Part shown: piece after piece, positions 10,731 to 22,507 of the stretch
Position numbering within the stretch: the first letter of the stretch is position 1
Layout of the letters: the number at the start of each line of letters is the position of its first letter
From: Ananas comosus
Taxonomy: Eukaryota; Streptophyta; Magnoliopsida; Poales; Bromeliaceae
Assembly (NCBI RefSeq): GCF_001540865.1
Contig: NC_033631.1
Coordinates: 1,219,532 to 1,283,531 of the forward strand
Length of the DNA stretch: 64,000 bases
Reading direction: 5' to 3'
The notes under the pieces: generated by a model
Databases searched by the model: none
What the model was told of the DNA's origin: nothing
What the model saw: the letters and a program-made list of their open reading frames with translations, nothing else
Translations under genes and position numbers: made by a program

Positions 10731-12740
10731 AATTAAAGTCAAATTTATTTAAAATTAAAGTCAAATTCTACTTTAATTAGGATAAGATGAGATTTAGTTT
10801 TATTAAAACATAAATAGATTTTAATTAAGAATCTAATTGGACTGTGAGCTCTAATTAGTATCTACATTTGACACAGATAGAATTAATTAAGCTCTCAATT
10901 AAATAGTATTTAACAAATCGGACGGATCGATTATATTGAAATAATGATGACTAATTTGTTGGCCAATTAATTTTAATTGGCATGTGCAACTCCTCTCATC
11001 ATATTGTTGAAACAAAAATCAAATTCTCTTGAACTTTTCTCATAAACAGATTGATTTAAGAAATATATTGATTGTTTTTATTTTTAATAAACCACTGTAT
11101 CATCTGGTGTCTATATTATTATATCATCTGGTGTCTATATTACTACAATATATAATATATGATTCATTTACTGCTAATTGAATTGAATTTGAATATGGAT
11201 TAATGTAGATATAGATAAAATTATCGGGCCAATCCTACTTTATTTATAGTAATCCGAAAAAAAGAAAAGAAAAGAAAGAGTAGTTGGAATATGTAACGAA
11301 TCTGATTCTTCCCTTAATTCTGAAAAAGTTTTCTGTCAAAAGAGGAGGATACGTTTGTTCCTAATTATGTGGTGTGATTAATTTAATAATTAATTATAAC
11401 TTTATTCTATGACATGATTCAGGATTAATCTTAACTTAAATTTGAATTATTACAATTATATCATATACTCTGTTTGGAATAACTATGGTTAATTGATGCA
11501 TAATTATATGACTAAAAGAGATTCCAAAATATTTTACCCAAAGTTTTTTTTTTCCCCTTACAAAAAATAGACTTTTTATATGAAGACTAATCAATATTTA
11601 TATTTTACAAGCCTATGGGAACCTTTATTAAAAAAATAAAAATAAAAAATAAAAAAAATTTTAGGTACCATGGCGTGACGAGTTAAAATGAATAAGTTAC
11701 ATATGATGGTATGGCAAATAAATACAACAATTCATTCCAACAAATTGTATGTTGGAAATGAATAGTACAATTTTGAAGGGAAAAATAATTAGCACAGCCC
11801 ACAGCATGAAGAGAGTCCGAGATCCCAAGAGACATGAGATCATTATTGCATAAGAAAGAATCATTTATTCACTATGCATTTCTATACAAAACAAATAATT
11901 ATTAAGAGAAATAAACATGAAAAATTAGCATAGTAGGAGGGGAAAAAAAGAGAGCAAGAGAAATTAGTACAGGGTGTTGCTTTTGTTATAAATAAATTAT
12001 AAGTATGGATCTATATCAAGAAAAGAAAATATACAACAAATTCTAATCACCAAGACAAGAATTACACCTTGTGCATGTTAATTGATATACGACTAACATG
12101 AAAAAATTGGTTCGTAGATGAACCCAACTTTCGAATGTACAAATAGTATTGCTCAAAAATAAAATGGACCAGTAGAACATTTGCATTCGATTGTTTGCAT
12201 AAATTTACGATTTCATTTTTTTTTTTTGGTAACTTATACCCAATGTTTAGAATTTCTTCCATATTAGCATTCCAGTCCTATCAAATAAACCAAGCCCAAA
12301 GTGCACTATATTACATTAAAATCACGAACACAAAATTCTGAAACTCATATATATCAACAACCTTAGACAAATTCATATAGAACAGTACAATTTTAGAATA
12401 CATAACATCATTGAAATATCAAATTCCATCCAAATTTCGTCGTGCACAATTTGTTTTTTTCCTTCTATTATGTTTTTTCAACATGTATTGCGTCGAACAT
12501 AAACAAAACGAGAAACAACACGCCGAAGCAAACGATAAAACACACTATGTACCACCTTTCAAATTACCCAGGAAGGTTTAAATAAAACGAAGAACAAACA
12601 TGCCGAACCAGCAAAAGTGACACACTCCGTACCAATTTTCGGAGTACCCAGGAGAGAAACCTTTGACGAGTTGGCTCAAAAGTTTTATAAGTCTTTCAAG
12701 GGCATCGTACCATTCGATCTATCTCTGAGCAGTCTATTTA
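10731..12740. other. AT-rich intergenic
   Basis: No gene is supported. A short tandem duplication (ATCATCTGGTGTCTATATTA) sits near 11099-11145. The stretch to about 10930 still resembles the NLR 3' flank that is copied at 3080-3245. The remainder is plain AT-rich sequence, including the 3' flank of the UFD1-like gene. Confidence 0.5.
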
Positions 12741-12777
12741 TACGATGATTTGGACAAGCATGAAATGCTTCAGCGGA

Positions 12778-15700
12778 TCAGCTCTTCTGATGCACAGCAA
12801 TCACATGGATGTCCATCTCCTTCAGCATGACCGATCGGCCGCAAGAATCGCACGGCGCCGTTCTCGACCCGCATATGCTCTCGTGCTCGGAGAGCCCTCT
12901 GAGGCGGTCGCGGGCATCGAGTGGTTCAGTACCGGCTTGGACCATGTCTCCGCAGAAACGGCACACTATGAGCCGCAACGGGCAGGTCGAGGACTGGTGT
13001 TGGACCTACCATCACAAAGAAGAGAGTAAAGAGTTAATGCCCTCTACTGTAGAAGATAATCCATTCTTACAAAAGCAGATCTTTTTCAATAGTATGTATA
13101 AAATAGAACACCCTTGATTACCAAACTAAGCAGGTGACATTAGTAGACATTTTCCAGTCTAAGTAGAATTGTAAAAGTACTCCGATTTAATCGGGTAATA
13201 TTAATATCAAAATCTGTCTATTAACATTTTGGGAGTATATAACATGTCATGAGATAGCAAACAAGGATATGTTTAGTGTTAGAGAAAGGTATCTGCAGTA
13301 ACAGACACAAAATGCATAATATAATATCAAACATAATTTCAAAAACAAAGAGCATAAATGAAAGCCATATAAACAAACTGATAAATGCAGATGAAAAATC
13401 TCAATAGATATATAATAAACTACGCTTACCATTTCTTCCTTCTCGAGGACTACTCCACATGGGCAATGGAGTGGCTCATGAAAAACTTTCATATGCTTCT
13501 CCATCTCCCCCTGTTGAAAGGCTTGTCCGCATTTACCGCAATGCACATGATTCGCTGCTTGCTCCTTCCTGAGAACAACTCCGCACCCCTCATGCTGGCA
13601 CACCAAATTATGCCTGATGCAGTATGCTTCATGGATCACAATGGTCCTGCTGGATATATAATGCCGACAGTTCCGGCACTCGACTGAATCGGAATCAACT
13701 TGAGAGGAAGCATTCAAATGTTCTCCGACCTTTTGCCTGTTATTGTTAATATCCTTAACTTCTACAGAAATATTGAATTTAGTAACTCCCTTGAAGCCAA
13801 AAACTCCAATGCTGTAGGTACCTGCTACAAGGCTTTGATCCTTCTGTTTAAGTATCAAAATCTTCGAGCCCATCTCATGAGATGACCATTCATGTCGATG
13901 TTGGGTCGGAAATACCAGTGGATGCCTAGATACATAAATATTAGTATCACCATCACTAGTATCTGCCTCGATCTTGACTTCTATATTCATTAGCCCAGAC
14001 GAAACTTTCTCACTAACAGCCTCTTCAATGGAAAACTTATAGTACTTAAATTTTCCTTCTTCCACGATTCCCGACTCAGCCTTTCCTAATACAAGTGGTA
14101 TGAGCACATGCTGTTCATTCTCCTCGTCCAAAACAGAATCAGATCCCTCTATATCGACTTCAATATCCGTTTCTAAAATTGAAACACTTGCAGAAGGTTT
14201 GAGCTCGAGAACTCTTAACTTGTACTGCAGCTCTCCATAATAGACCGTGATAACATCGCCTTCTGACAGGGTCGCATGTTTTCGAAGAGTGGTTTCGAGG
14301 ATAGCTTTATGGTTAGGAAGGTCGGAGAAGCCCACTGCTTCGGGCTTAAGCTTAGCATAAGTTCCTTTTGGCAAGCTGGCATAGCGCACCTCAATTAAAG
14401 GAACTTCAGCGTTGGTATCATGGAATAAATTTGTCCAGACATGCGGAGGCAGCTCTGCAGAATTTTCTCGTGCAGTGAATTCGAGGACTCCTGAATGAGT
14501 TGTTTTCATATCTTGATTTTCGCTGGAATTAGAAGTTGAGGGACCTCCTTCATTAACTTTGGACAACCTAAAGTACATAGGACCTTTATCCAGGGCCCCT
14601 TGATCAGATAGTTCTTTGAAGCAAGAAGGCGGTAGCTTGATCTTGTCTCCAGAACCATCATATGGAAGGGCTTCAAATAACCTTGAAAAGACAACCCCGT
14701 TGCCTAGAAGCATGTTTTCTTCCATCTGTTGCTCTGCCTGTCAAATAGACCAAACATTAATAACCTCAGAAGAGCACGACTACTGATAAGTGATAATTAA
14801 GATCTATCTAATGTTAGCCAGACAAAATGGGAACAAGAAAAGGCCACAAAAATCGCTATAATTAATTAAAATGCTAAGTTTGCTTAAGCTGCAATCTTTT
14901 CAATAACTTACAATAGAAAAATAGCAGTAAATACTTAAGGCTATGCATCAACAGTAGAAACATATATGCTAACAAAGCACAGAAGCCTGGAGAAAGATCA
15001 ACAGGTACTATCATTTTCTTTTTCTTTCCCCAGTTCTAGATGTCTTGCATTCTGTAGTATCATTTAAATACTGAGGCTGTAATTCGATCTCAATTAAGAG
15101 AAATAAGGTCAGGGATCTTTCTTCAAGTACTTAACAGCAATGGACCAATGAGTGAGAATTCCATATAACCTCAATTTTCTCACTCAAGTATACTCTTAAG
15201 TGGAAGAAATAGCCAAGACTAGCTCTTAGGTTAAAAGTATTCAATCTGTGGTCACTAGACCTGACAGATACACCTTTGCTTGTTATTTTTGCGGCATGTT
15301 TATGTAATCAATTTAGATCTTATCAACTCATATCCCACTTTATCAAACTGTATCATATTGATCATGCAATATAGGGTTAACTCATCTGAAATGCCTCTAA
15401 ACCTATATTGTCTAAGCTATAAGCAAATCAGTGTTTTATTTCGTGTCTCTGCTCTCTAATCATATTTGACTTGTTCCAACTGATTCTAATTGGTCTAGAC
15501 TTGAATCGATTCAAATTACAATATGACCTGATAACTTCAACTCTATTTTGCACAAACTATAATGTTATGTTTTTTCGAAACATCATCACAGTTCATACAG
15601 ATGTATAATTTGGAGTCCTATTTGAAACTAAAGCATTTCATTCAACACCGACCTTTCTAGTGAGGCATCATACACTCAATTTGGATCAGAAATGAATCAG

Positions 15701-17000
15701 TTATGATCATATTACCCGCTACTCTATTTAAAATTCCAGAATACAGAATTTAATATTTCACCTCACATGACATCTCACAACCAACCTGCACAAGATTGCT
15801 ATGTAACCTCCCGGCTCGCCAAACTAGTACCATTCTCTTTTTCACAATCTTCGAGAATCTAAGAGCCTGTTTAGCTACTCTTCTTCCCTCCAACTCATTT
15901 AAGCTCTATAAGCCTCTTCTTCCACATGGAAAAGGCCTTCTCTGGAAAGAGATCACTTTGCTTCATCTTAAATCAAGATGAAGAAGAACTCTTATTACTT
16001 GATCTTCTCATCGTACACTAGAATTAATAAACACTCCCATCAAATGAGGTTTTCTGCGGGTTCTTCTGGTTTTTGATCAGGAGTAGAGCCCGTAGATGAT
16101 ATGGGAAAAGATTAACCTCTAGATCCCATGATGACATATATTTACATAAATTCAGATTTAGATCTTCAAAGTGAAACCTTGAATTCAATTGTTCATTTTC
16201 TAATTCAGAATTAATCAAATCTCCCCACATTTCACTCAAAGAATTGAAGGGAGATAGCGCATCAATCTATTTGCAAGGGCAAACTCAATCCTCCTCCCGA
16301 GGGATCCCATATGAGGGAATCCGTCCCAAGCAAGAATATCACAACTCACAAGTACCGCCAAATCTTGGGCCGTCACAAGGGAAAACCCTAAGCTACATTA
16401 TTTGATTTCAAATTGAGTTTTTTTTTCCGTACTTTAACTTTCTTGGATCTTGTATTTGGCCTTGCCAATCCTTTAACCCCGGTTTAAATGATCAGTTTCG
16501 ATAATCATATTTTACGATTCTGTGTCATTTCTTTCACTTTCGCCTACACAATGCATTTACAAAAGCCTTAACCTAATTATAGTACTTGTACAACTACACC
16601 CAACTCAATGTATAGTGACATAGAATAAGAAAGTGATAATAATATCAAAAGAGCACCAGAGAGGTCCGCATCCGATCACGAATTCTATGTGTTCACAAAA
16701 GCCATAGCCTAAACTTTAATACCATTCAAAGAACTACATGAAGTAGAAATTAGGGTTTCACGCCAAATTAACATAAAAGGAGCTCGGGAGAGAGAAGGTG
16801 GGTTAGGGTTTCCATACCTCGAGTCGTGCGCGGGCGGCATCGAGGCGCTTGGCGCGCTGGGCGGCGTCGAGGGCATCGCGGCGGCGCGCAGCCTCGACCT
16901 TGGCGCGGCGCTCCCTCTCGAGCTTGGCCTTGGCGCGCTCCTTGCGCTCCTTCTGCTCCCTCTCCAGCTTCTCCCGCGCCGCACGGAGCTCGAAATCCAT
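12778..17000 (-). CDS. UFD1-family protein with C-terminal zinc fingers (PRLI-interacting factor K type)
   Basis: There are three exons on the minus strand: 17000-16818 (61 codons), 14737-13430 (436 codons) and 13005-12778 (75 codons plus TGA), about 572 residues. Introns are GT-AG and phase 0. Residues 1-61 form a charged helix, likely coiled coil (FELRAAREKLEREQKERKER). The UFD1 fold starts at about 75 (GVVFSRLFEALPYDGSGDKI, LPPSCFKELSDQGA) and runs to about 250; in UFD1 this region binds ubiquitin and works with Cdc48/p97 and Npl4 in ubiquitin-dependent degradation. A beta-rich middle follows. From about 414 to 572 there are several Cys/His pairs (ECRNCRHY, HVHCGKCGQAF, HCPCGVVL, CRFCGDMV, PCDSCGRS), like TRAF/XAF1-type zinc fingers. 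Length and order match Arabidopsis At4g15420. Intron 1 (14738-16817) contains repeat copy B. The frame looks intact. Confidence 0.92.
15197..16262. repeat. 1.1-kb dispersed repeat, copy B (inside UFD1-like intron 1)
   Basis: This copy is closely similar to 1593-2705 along its whole length, in the same plus-strand orientation, with scattered substitutions and short deletions. It lies within intron 1 of the UFD1-like gene, so it is tolerated in a transcribed intron. No coding capacity is recognised; the roughly 60-70 codon frames present in both copies are not conserved proteins I know. Confidence 0.8.
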
Positions 17001-17250
17001 CCTTCAGAACAACAACAATGGCGAAGACGACGAAGAAGAGGGGGTAAAATGGGCGAGGATGGATTGATCGATCGATCGACGCGAAGGTGAGAGATCGAGC
17101 AATTAGGGTTTGGGAAAATGAGGGCGAAGAGGCTTGAAGAGAAAGCAATCGGTTGTTCATACACTCACAACGAGGGGTACAAATATATATCTGCCTCCTC
17201 GTCTATTGGTTGGGTGATGGGGCCCGCGATTCAGATTTCTCGCAAATAAA
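17001..17250 (-). promoter_or_regulatory. Promoter and leader of UFD1-like gene
   Basis: Upstream of the minus-strand ATG lies a leader of some 100-150 bases. A TATA-like ATATATATTT is at 17181-17190, reading toward the gene. Further upstream, GGGCCCAATGGGCCCA (near 17350) resembles the site-II/TCP elements common in promoters of plant housekeeping genes. Confidence 0.5.
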
Positions 17251-18797
17251 AGTTGCTAGAAGGAACTAAAGAGTGTGGGTGTGCACGTGCGCGCGTGCGC
17301 GCAAGTAACCACTCAGCACGTGCGTCATCGCTCCAATATAGAGTTTTGGGCCCAATGGGCCCAACAAGATATGGCTCATTAGGCCTCCTACTAAGGACTT
17401 GGCCTGTTTCAGTTTGCTTTTATAGGTGTAATGGGCTATGGATGTCCATGGGTACAGATGCCCGAAATTTTATTCGAACCCGAACCCGAATGCTCATTTG
17501 CATTAACAATTGCATCAATTTGAGGTGATACTGAATTGAAAAAGTCCTCAAAAGAGAACCACACAGTACAATTTTGCTAGACAGACCCCAATTGACTAGT
17601 TAATCAGCTTGCATAGTAATCCTGGAGAAGCAAGAATTCTATCCAAAAGAAAAGACGTGACATTCGTCGACGAAGAACTGAAGCGTTTTGAGCTTCATTC
17701 TAGTGTACTAACTACCAAGTGAACGACTCGCATTGGTCAGATCTGAAGTGGATCGCTTTAATAATCAATGCTGAGTCCGAGAATATCTGAATTCGTTCTC
17801 CTGGGAAGGTATCCAAGAAAATTTGCGTCAATTACCTCTCTATATTTTGGCATTATTTCGAGTAGATAATGGTTGACTTCAACTGTAAAATTTTGCAAAA
17901 AAAATTGATAGAGAAAGTTTGTTATAATTAATGCAGTGAAATTATAAAAAATTGATAGGAAAGAGGTTTGTTATAATTAATGCAGTGAAATTATGTAAAT
18001 TAAATATAATTATTCAATAAACTATCAATTTTGATAGCCATAGCAAAATAGGATATCTCTTTTATCTAATTGGTTATCTATTTTTTTCGGTATAAACTAG
18101 ATAGATGTTGAGATGTGGAACAATATAATTCGCCAAATCGTTACAGTGAAGTTTTACAAGTTAGTTCTTCAATTACCCTAAATCTTTCCGAATTATTTGA
18201 AATAGTGGCAAAGTGTAGAATAATAATTGATGCAATTTTTTGTAGGGGGAATAAAAAAAACATCAGATTTTTGTAATTGAGCCTAGAGCAATGTTATTTG
18301 CACACTTATTATGTGTAAAATTTACGTCTTACTCATTTAATAAATATTATTTTTACTAATCTTATCAACTTTCTTTTTAATACTAAAAATCTAAAAGAGT
18401 TTTGTAAAGTCTAGAATAAGTTGTAAAATTTACACCTATATAGAGATGTGTATATAGTATTTTCATTAAGTGTGGCACTTCAATCGTCCAACAGCGGATA
18501 AGATAAGACAAGTGTGAGAGGCTTTTATGTGATGAGCATATTGATCTAATAATTTGACTTAAGTATTTTGGGACGTTGGTTTGGACTCAATGAGTGAATA
18601 ATACTAGCAGGTCCTTATAATTGAATTGGGTCACTAGCCCTAAATATAAAGTGGGCCTCACATCGCTGGATAAATCTGGACTATGTGTGTGACTTAACTG
18701 GGTCGACAAGAATGTATCTGAGTGTGAGTGGCTTATATATTAAGAACACACTAGAACTAATAATTGGACTTAACTAGGTTGACAAGAATATTGCTTG
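17251..18797. other. Intergenic, degraded repeats
   Basis: No gene is supported. Near 17440-17500 a short stretch (CCCGAACCCGAATGCTC) looks like a hAT-end remnant. A near-duplicate of about 60 bases (TTTGTTATAATTAATGCAGTGAAATTAT) occurs twice near 17920 and 17975. From about 18480 to 18790, repeated phrases such as GTGTGAGAGGCTTTTAT and TGTGAGTGGCTTATAT look like LTR-derived sequence. Confidence 0.45.
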
Positions 18798-19288
18798 AGA
18801 ATATTCAATATAAACTGAGTTTTTCTGAGGGAGTGAAGATCACAAGTATATATAGGCCACTCGCCGTCTAAGAGAATAAATAGAAATGTGTCAAATGGTG
18901 AAGTTTTTTTTTGAGAGAGAAAGATAGCATACTACCCGCTTCGTTTATTTCTTTTTAAAAATAAATTTAGCTGAAAATGTAAAGTAACTAGACTTTGAAG
19001 TTGATACCTCAGGTACTAATTATCAAGCCTTTTACCACTTGTGCTAAAAACGGTCGGTAATGGTGTAAAGTTATAAGGCAAAACAAAAAGCTATAAGCTC
19101 TCAAGAAACTCTATTTATTATCTCTCTTATAAACCATAAGAGACACTTGACTCTTCGGCTTTCACGTCCGCAGTCTCAAAACCGGCATAGATGCTTGTCA
19201 AGACGGTGCGGCGGTCGCCTTCCTTCGCGGAATGAATAAATCTACCTCTCCACTTGTTGGCTGGGACCTGCTCATCCCACGACTAAGT

Positions 19289-19324
<36 letters not shown>

Positions 19325-19998
19325 GGAGAAAAATAGTATTATATTGTTTGAGAGTGTTCAATACAAATCAAGTTACTCAATGGAGTAAAGACCACAAATA
19401 TATATATATAGACCACTCGCCGCCCAAGAAAACAAATAGAAATGCATCAAATGGTGCAAAGTTTCTTTTTTTTCCTTTGCGATAGAGTAAAAAGTAACAT
19501 GCTACTGACTTCATTTATATTTTTTAGAAATAAATTTAGCTGAAAATATAAAGCAATTAGGGCTCGAACTTAGGACCTCGGATACCACACAAAGTCTTTT
19601 GCCACTTGCGCTACAGACGATCGGTAATGGTGCAAAGTTACAAGCCAAAATAGAAAGCTACAAACTCCCAAGAGACTATTTATTATCTCTCTTATAAACC
19701 GTAAGAGACACTTAGGCTTAGCTTGGTATTGAGGCCCATTTGACGCCATTAGATAAAATAGAGTTGGGATAAAAGTATATAGAGATAAACTTCTGCGTTC
19801 TCCGGCGAGACTGCAGAAAATATATCGTAACTGACTCATCGCGATATGCGAAACGCAATATTACGTACGAAAACAAACAGACATTTTTCCGTCGTTCTTC
19901 CTCATCGCACGTAATGCAATCTCCCCGCAATCCTAAATGAAGCCTTCGACTCTTCGGCTTTCGCATCTGCAGTCTCAAAACCGGCATAGATGCTTCTA
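18798..19998. repeat. Tandem duplication of a ~400-bp unit; second copy holds an insertion
   Basis: The unit at about 18798-19198 recurs at about 19346-19998. Shared phrases include CACTCGCCG, AAATTTAGCTGAAAAT, CGGTCGGTAATGGTG/CGATCGGTAATGGTG and AAACCGGCATAGATGCTT. The copies are separated by a unique spacer with a (GA)n run (about 19289-19320). They are diverged, so this is old. The second copy is longer by the roughly 232 bases at 19714-19945. Confidence 0.75.
19714..19945. mobile_element. Tourist-like MITE with an empty site in the neighbouring copy
   Basis: The insertion starts AGGCTTAGCTTGGTATTG and ends with the imperfect inverse (reverse complement AGGCTTCATTTAGGATTG). These ends resemble PIF/Harbinger (Tourist-type) MITEs of grasses. 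In the first tandem unit the target reads GACACTTGACTCTTCGG without interruption, so the borders are known from the empty site. CTT flanks both sides and could be a 3-bp TSD. Confidence 0.7.
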
Positions 19999-20153
19999 GA
20001 AGGCACTGACAAAATGTCCGACAGTAATCTTCTTTGAAGTTTCGATGATTATAAAAGGGTAAAGTGAGAAAATATTAACTCTATGACAACACGCTCTTTT
20101 CGAGTGTGTACAGATAGCATTTCTCAATAATATGTATAATAATATATAATATA

Positions 20154-20740
20154 GGGTAAACTTTAAATACCCCATGTGATTTCACACTTTCTCACTTTAG
20201 TATCCTGTGGTTTAAAGAGTATCAAGTTAGCCCTTGTGGTTTCGCACTTTCTCATTTTAGTACCCTATGATTTAAAGTGTATTAAGTTAGTACCCTATGG
20301 TTTCATTTTCTTTTTTTATTATTCATTTCACTAATTTTTTTCGTTAAATCAGTAACAAAGTTAAAATTAAAGGGTACTAAAGTGAATATTCGATAAACCT
20401 AGGTAGGGTATCTGAAGTTTTTTGTATATAATTTAACGAAATATTAACGGAGGAAAAAAAATCAGTGACAAAATTAAAACGAAAGGGTACTAAAGTAATA
20501 TTCGATAAACCTAGGTAGGGTATCTGAAGTGTTTTGTATATAACTTAACGAAATATTAACAGATGAGCCGATAAAAAGAGAAAAATGAAACCACAGAGTG
20601 CTAAATTGATGCACTTTGAACCACAAAGTACTAAAGTGAAAAAGTGCGAAACCACATAACACTAAATTAATACACTTTAAACCGCAGAGTATTTAAGTGA
20701 AAAAATGTGAAACTATAGAGGTGGTATTTAAAGTTTTCCC
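20154..20740. mobile_element. Mutator-like non-autonomous TIR element, 587 bp
   Basis: The left end GGGTAAACTTTAAATACC and the right end (reverse complement GGGAAAACTTTAAATACC) match well, and the inverted similarity continues inward for more than 150 bases (CCCTATGGTTTCA / TGAAACCACAGAG). A perfect 9-base direct repeat TATAATATA flanks it (20145-20153 and 20741-20749), although that sequence is simple in this AT-rich area. It has no coding capacity. Confidence 0.75.
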
Positions 20741-21002
20741 TATAATATATATATATATAATATATATAATAATAATAATATATAATTAGCACCCATTTTG
20801 GGTCAAAGGGAGACGTGTGATTTGGGTCCACGCGCTTTTGGCGTGGGGGGCGCGACCACTGACGCAACCCCCGCCGCGGCGCCGCGCACGCGCGCGGCGT
20901 GAGCCCGCCGATGACCTCCGCACCGCGTACTCAACCTCTCCCCCACTTTCAAAACCGGGACCACTTTTTTTTTTCTTTTTTTTTTTGTTTGTTGTTTTTA
21001 CG
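20741..21002. other. Intergenic with GC-rich core
   Basis: A (TA)n/(AAT)n stretch is followed by a GC-rich core at 20816-20960 containing CGCGCACGCGCGCGGCG, then a poly-T run. No domain is recognised in any frame. The end of this stretch carries the left TSD of the next element. Confidence 0.5.
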
Positions 21003-21341
21003 TAGATGCAAATGGATCCGGGTTGGTGGAGCTCCACCCCGATCCGCCCCGAATGGGATGGTAAGTGGGAATAAAAAATATAGAAAAATATAATCCGTCC
21101 CGATCCGCCAAGTAAATGGAGCGGGAGGCGGGAGACTCTTTTCTTCTTTCAATCTATTCCGATCCGTTAAAAATCGGCTCCCGTCCCGCTCCCGCCCCGA
21201 TCCGCCCCGAATGGAACGGTAAGTGGGAGCCAAAAATAAAATGAAAAGTAACCCGCTCCGAATCCGTCCCGCCCAGATAAGAAATGGAGCGGAAGGTGGG
21301 GGAACTTTCCCGCCCCCGGATCCGCCCCGTTTGCATCCCTA
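21003..21341. mobile_element. hAT-type MITE with perfect 8-bp TSD
   Basis: The element begins TAGATGCAAATGGATCC and ends with the inverse of TAGGGATGCAAACGG, close to the hAT end pattern. An exact 8-base repeat TTTTTACG flanks it (20995-21002 and 21342-21349), the size hAT transposases make. The inside is a GC-rich foldback (GATCCGCCCCGAATGG on one arm, the inverse on the other), present as two nested inverted modules. No transposase is present. Diverged relatives are at 26386-26740 and 27032-27762. Confidence 0.85.
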
Positions 21342-21682
21342 TTTTTACGCATGGAGATCGGAGGCCGCTCAAGTATGCGAGGTTTTGAAATAGCCCCCTT
21401 AATTTTTATTTATTTGCGCGAGACACTTATTAACTTTTACTATTATTTATTTTGAGTTTTTATACTTAGTTGAGCTCATATTTGCTAAAAAAGTAATTAG
21501 CGTCGTTGAATTTGATAAAATTGCCAATGATTTCGATAAAATCTCTAGATTTTTTTTTGTTTAATAAACTCGCTTAATTCTAAAAAAATAAAATATGCAG
21601 AGGATTTTACTAAAGAAAACAGAAGGAGCAGTGTTTGGGTCAACATGATCTGTAGTTGAGGGAGTCTTCGTATAATTTTTAA

Positions 21683-22497
21683 GGATTTTTTTATAAAACA
21701 ATCTTCTAGAATTTTAAAATTTGCAAAATAATCCTCTTAAAATTTTGTTTGGAAAACTAACTCTCTTTTCGTCACGTCGGCGTCACGTCAGAATTTCTTT
21801 TAAAGTCGGTGAATCGTTTCCCGTTTTCTCCCCTTTTTTTTTAAAGACAGTGAATCATTTCCTGCTTTCTGCTATTTCTTTTAAAGACGGTGAATCGTCC
21901 CCGCTTTCTCCCATTTCTTTTAAAGGCGGTGAATCGTTCACTGTCTTTCACTTATTTATTGTTTCTTTCTATATCTCATATATAATCTTAACAACTACAT
22001 AAAAATTTTAACAAATCACATATAATCTTAACAACCAATTTATCCATATAATTTTATATAATTTTAACAGTCTGAAAATTATAATAATCTATCCATACAA
22101 TCATAATAATCAAATAAAAATTTTAATGATCCACATATAATCCTAAAAACCTCACTTTTTTCTATTTCATATATAATCCGCTTATAATTTTACTGAATGC
22201 GGTGAACGATTCACCGTCATTAAAAAAAAAGGGAGAAAGCAGGAAATGATTTACCGCCTTTAAAAGAAATGGGAGAAAGCGGAAAACGATTCACCGTCTT
22301 TAAAAAAATGGGAGAAAGCGGAAAACAATTCACCACCTTTCAAGAAATGGGAGAAAACGAGGAATAATTTACCGCCTTTAAAAAAAATTCTGACATGGCA
22401 CCAACGTGGTGAAAAAAGGGTTAATTTTTCAAATAAAATTTTGACAGGGTCATTTTGCAAATTTTAAATTTTCACAGAGTTATTTTATAAAAATGTC
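21683..22497. mobile_element. Foldback TIR element with GGTGAAT modules, 815 bp, 10-bp TSD
   Basis: The arms are inverted: the left reads TTTATAAAACAATC..., then AAAATTTGCAAAATAATCC; the right, reverse complemented, reads TTTATAAAATAACTC..., then AAAATTTGCAAAATGACCC. Next come GTCGGCGTCACGTCAGAA and its counterpart, and then about nine modules related to GGCGGTGAATCGTTCACTG spaced by T-run/A-run spacers. A perfect 10-base repeat TAATTTTTAA flanks it (21673-21682 and 22498-22507), which fits a Mutator-like insertion. It has no coding capacity. Confidence 0.8.
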
Positions 22498-22507
22498 TAA
22501 TTTTTAA

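Noticed and set aside
16709..17164. Alternative frames of 130-151 residues over the UFD1-like first exon
   Set aside because: The exon read as MDFELRAAREKLEREQKERK is conserved in the family and has a matching donor; the others are shadows.
20786..21372. Arginine/proline-rich frames on both strands near 21 kb
   Set aside because: They come from the GC-rich core and the hAT-type MITE foldback; no domain.
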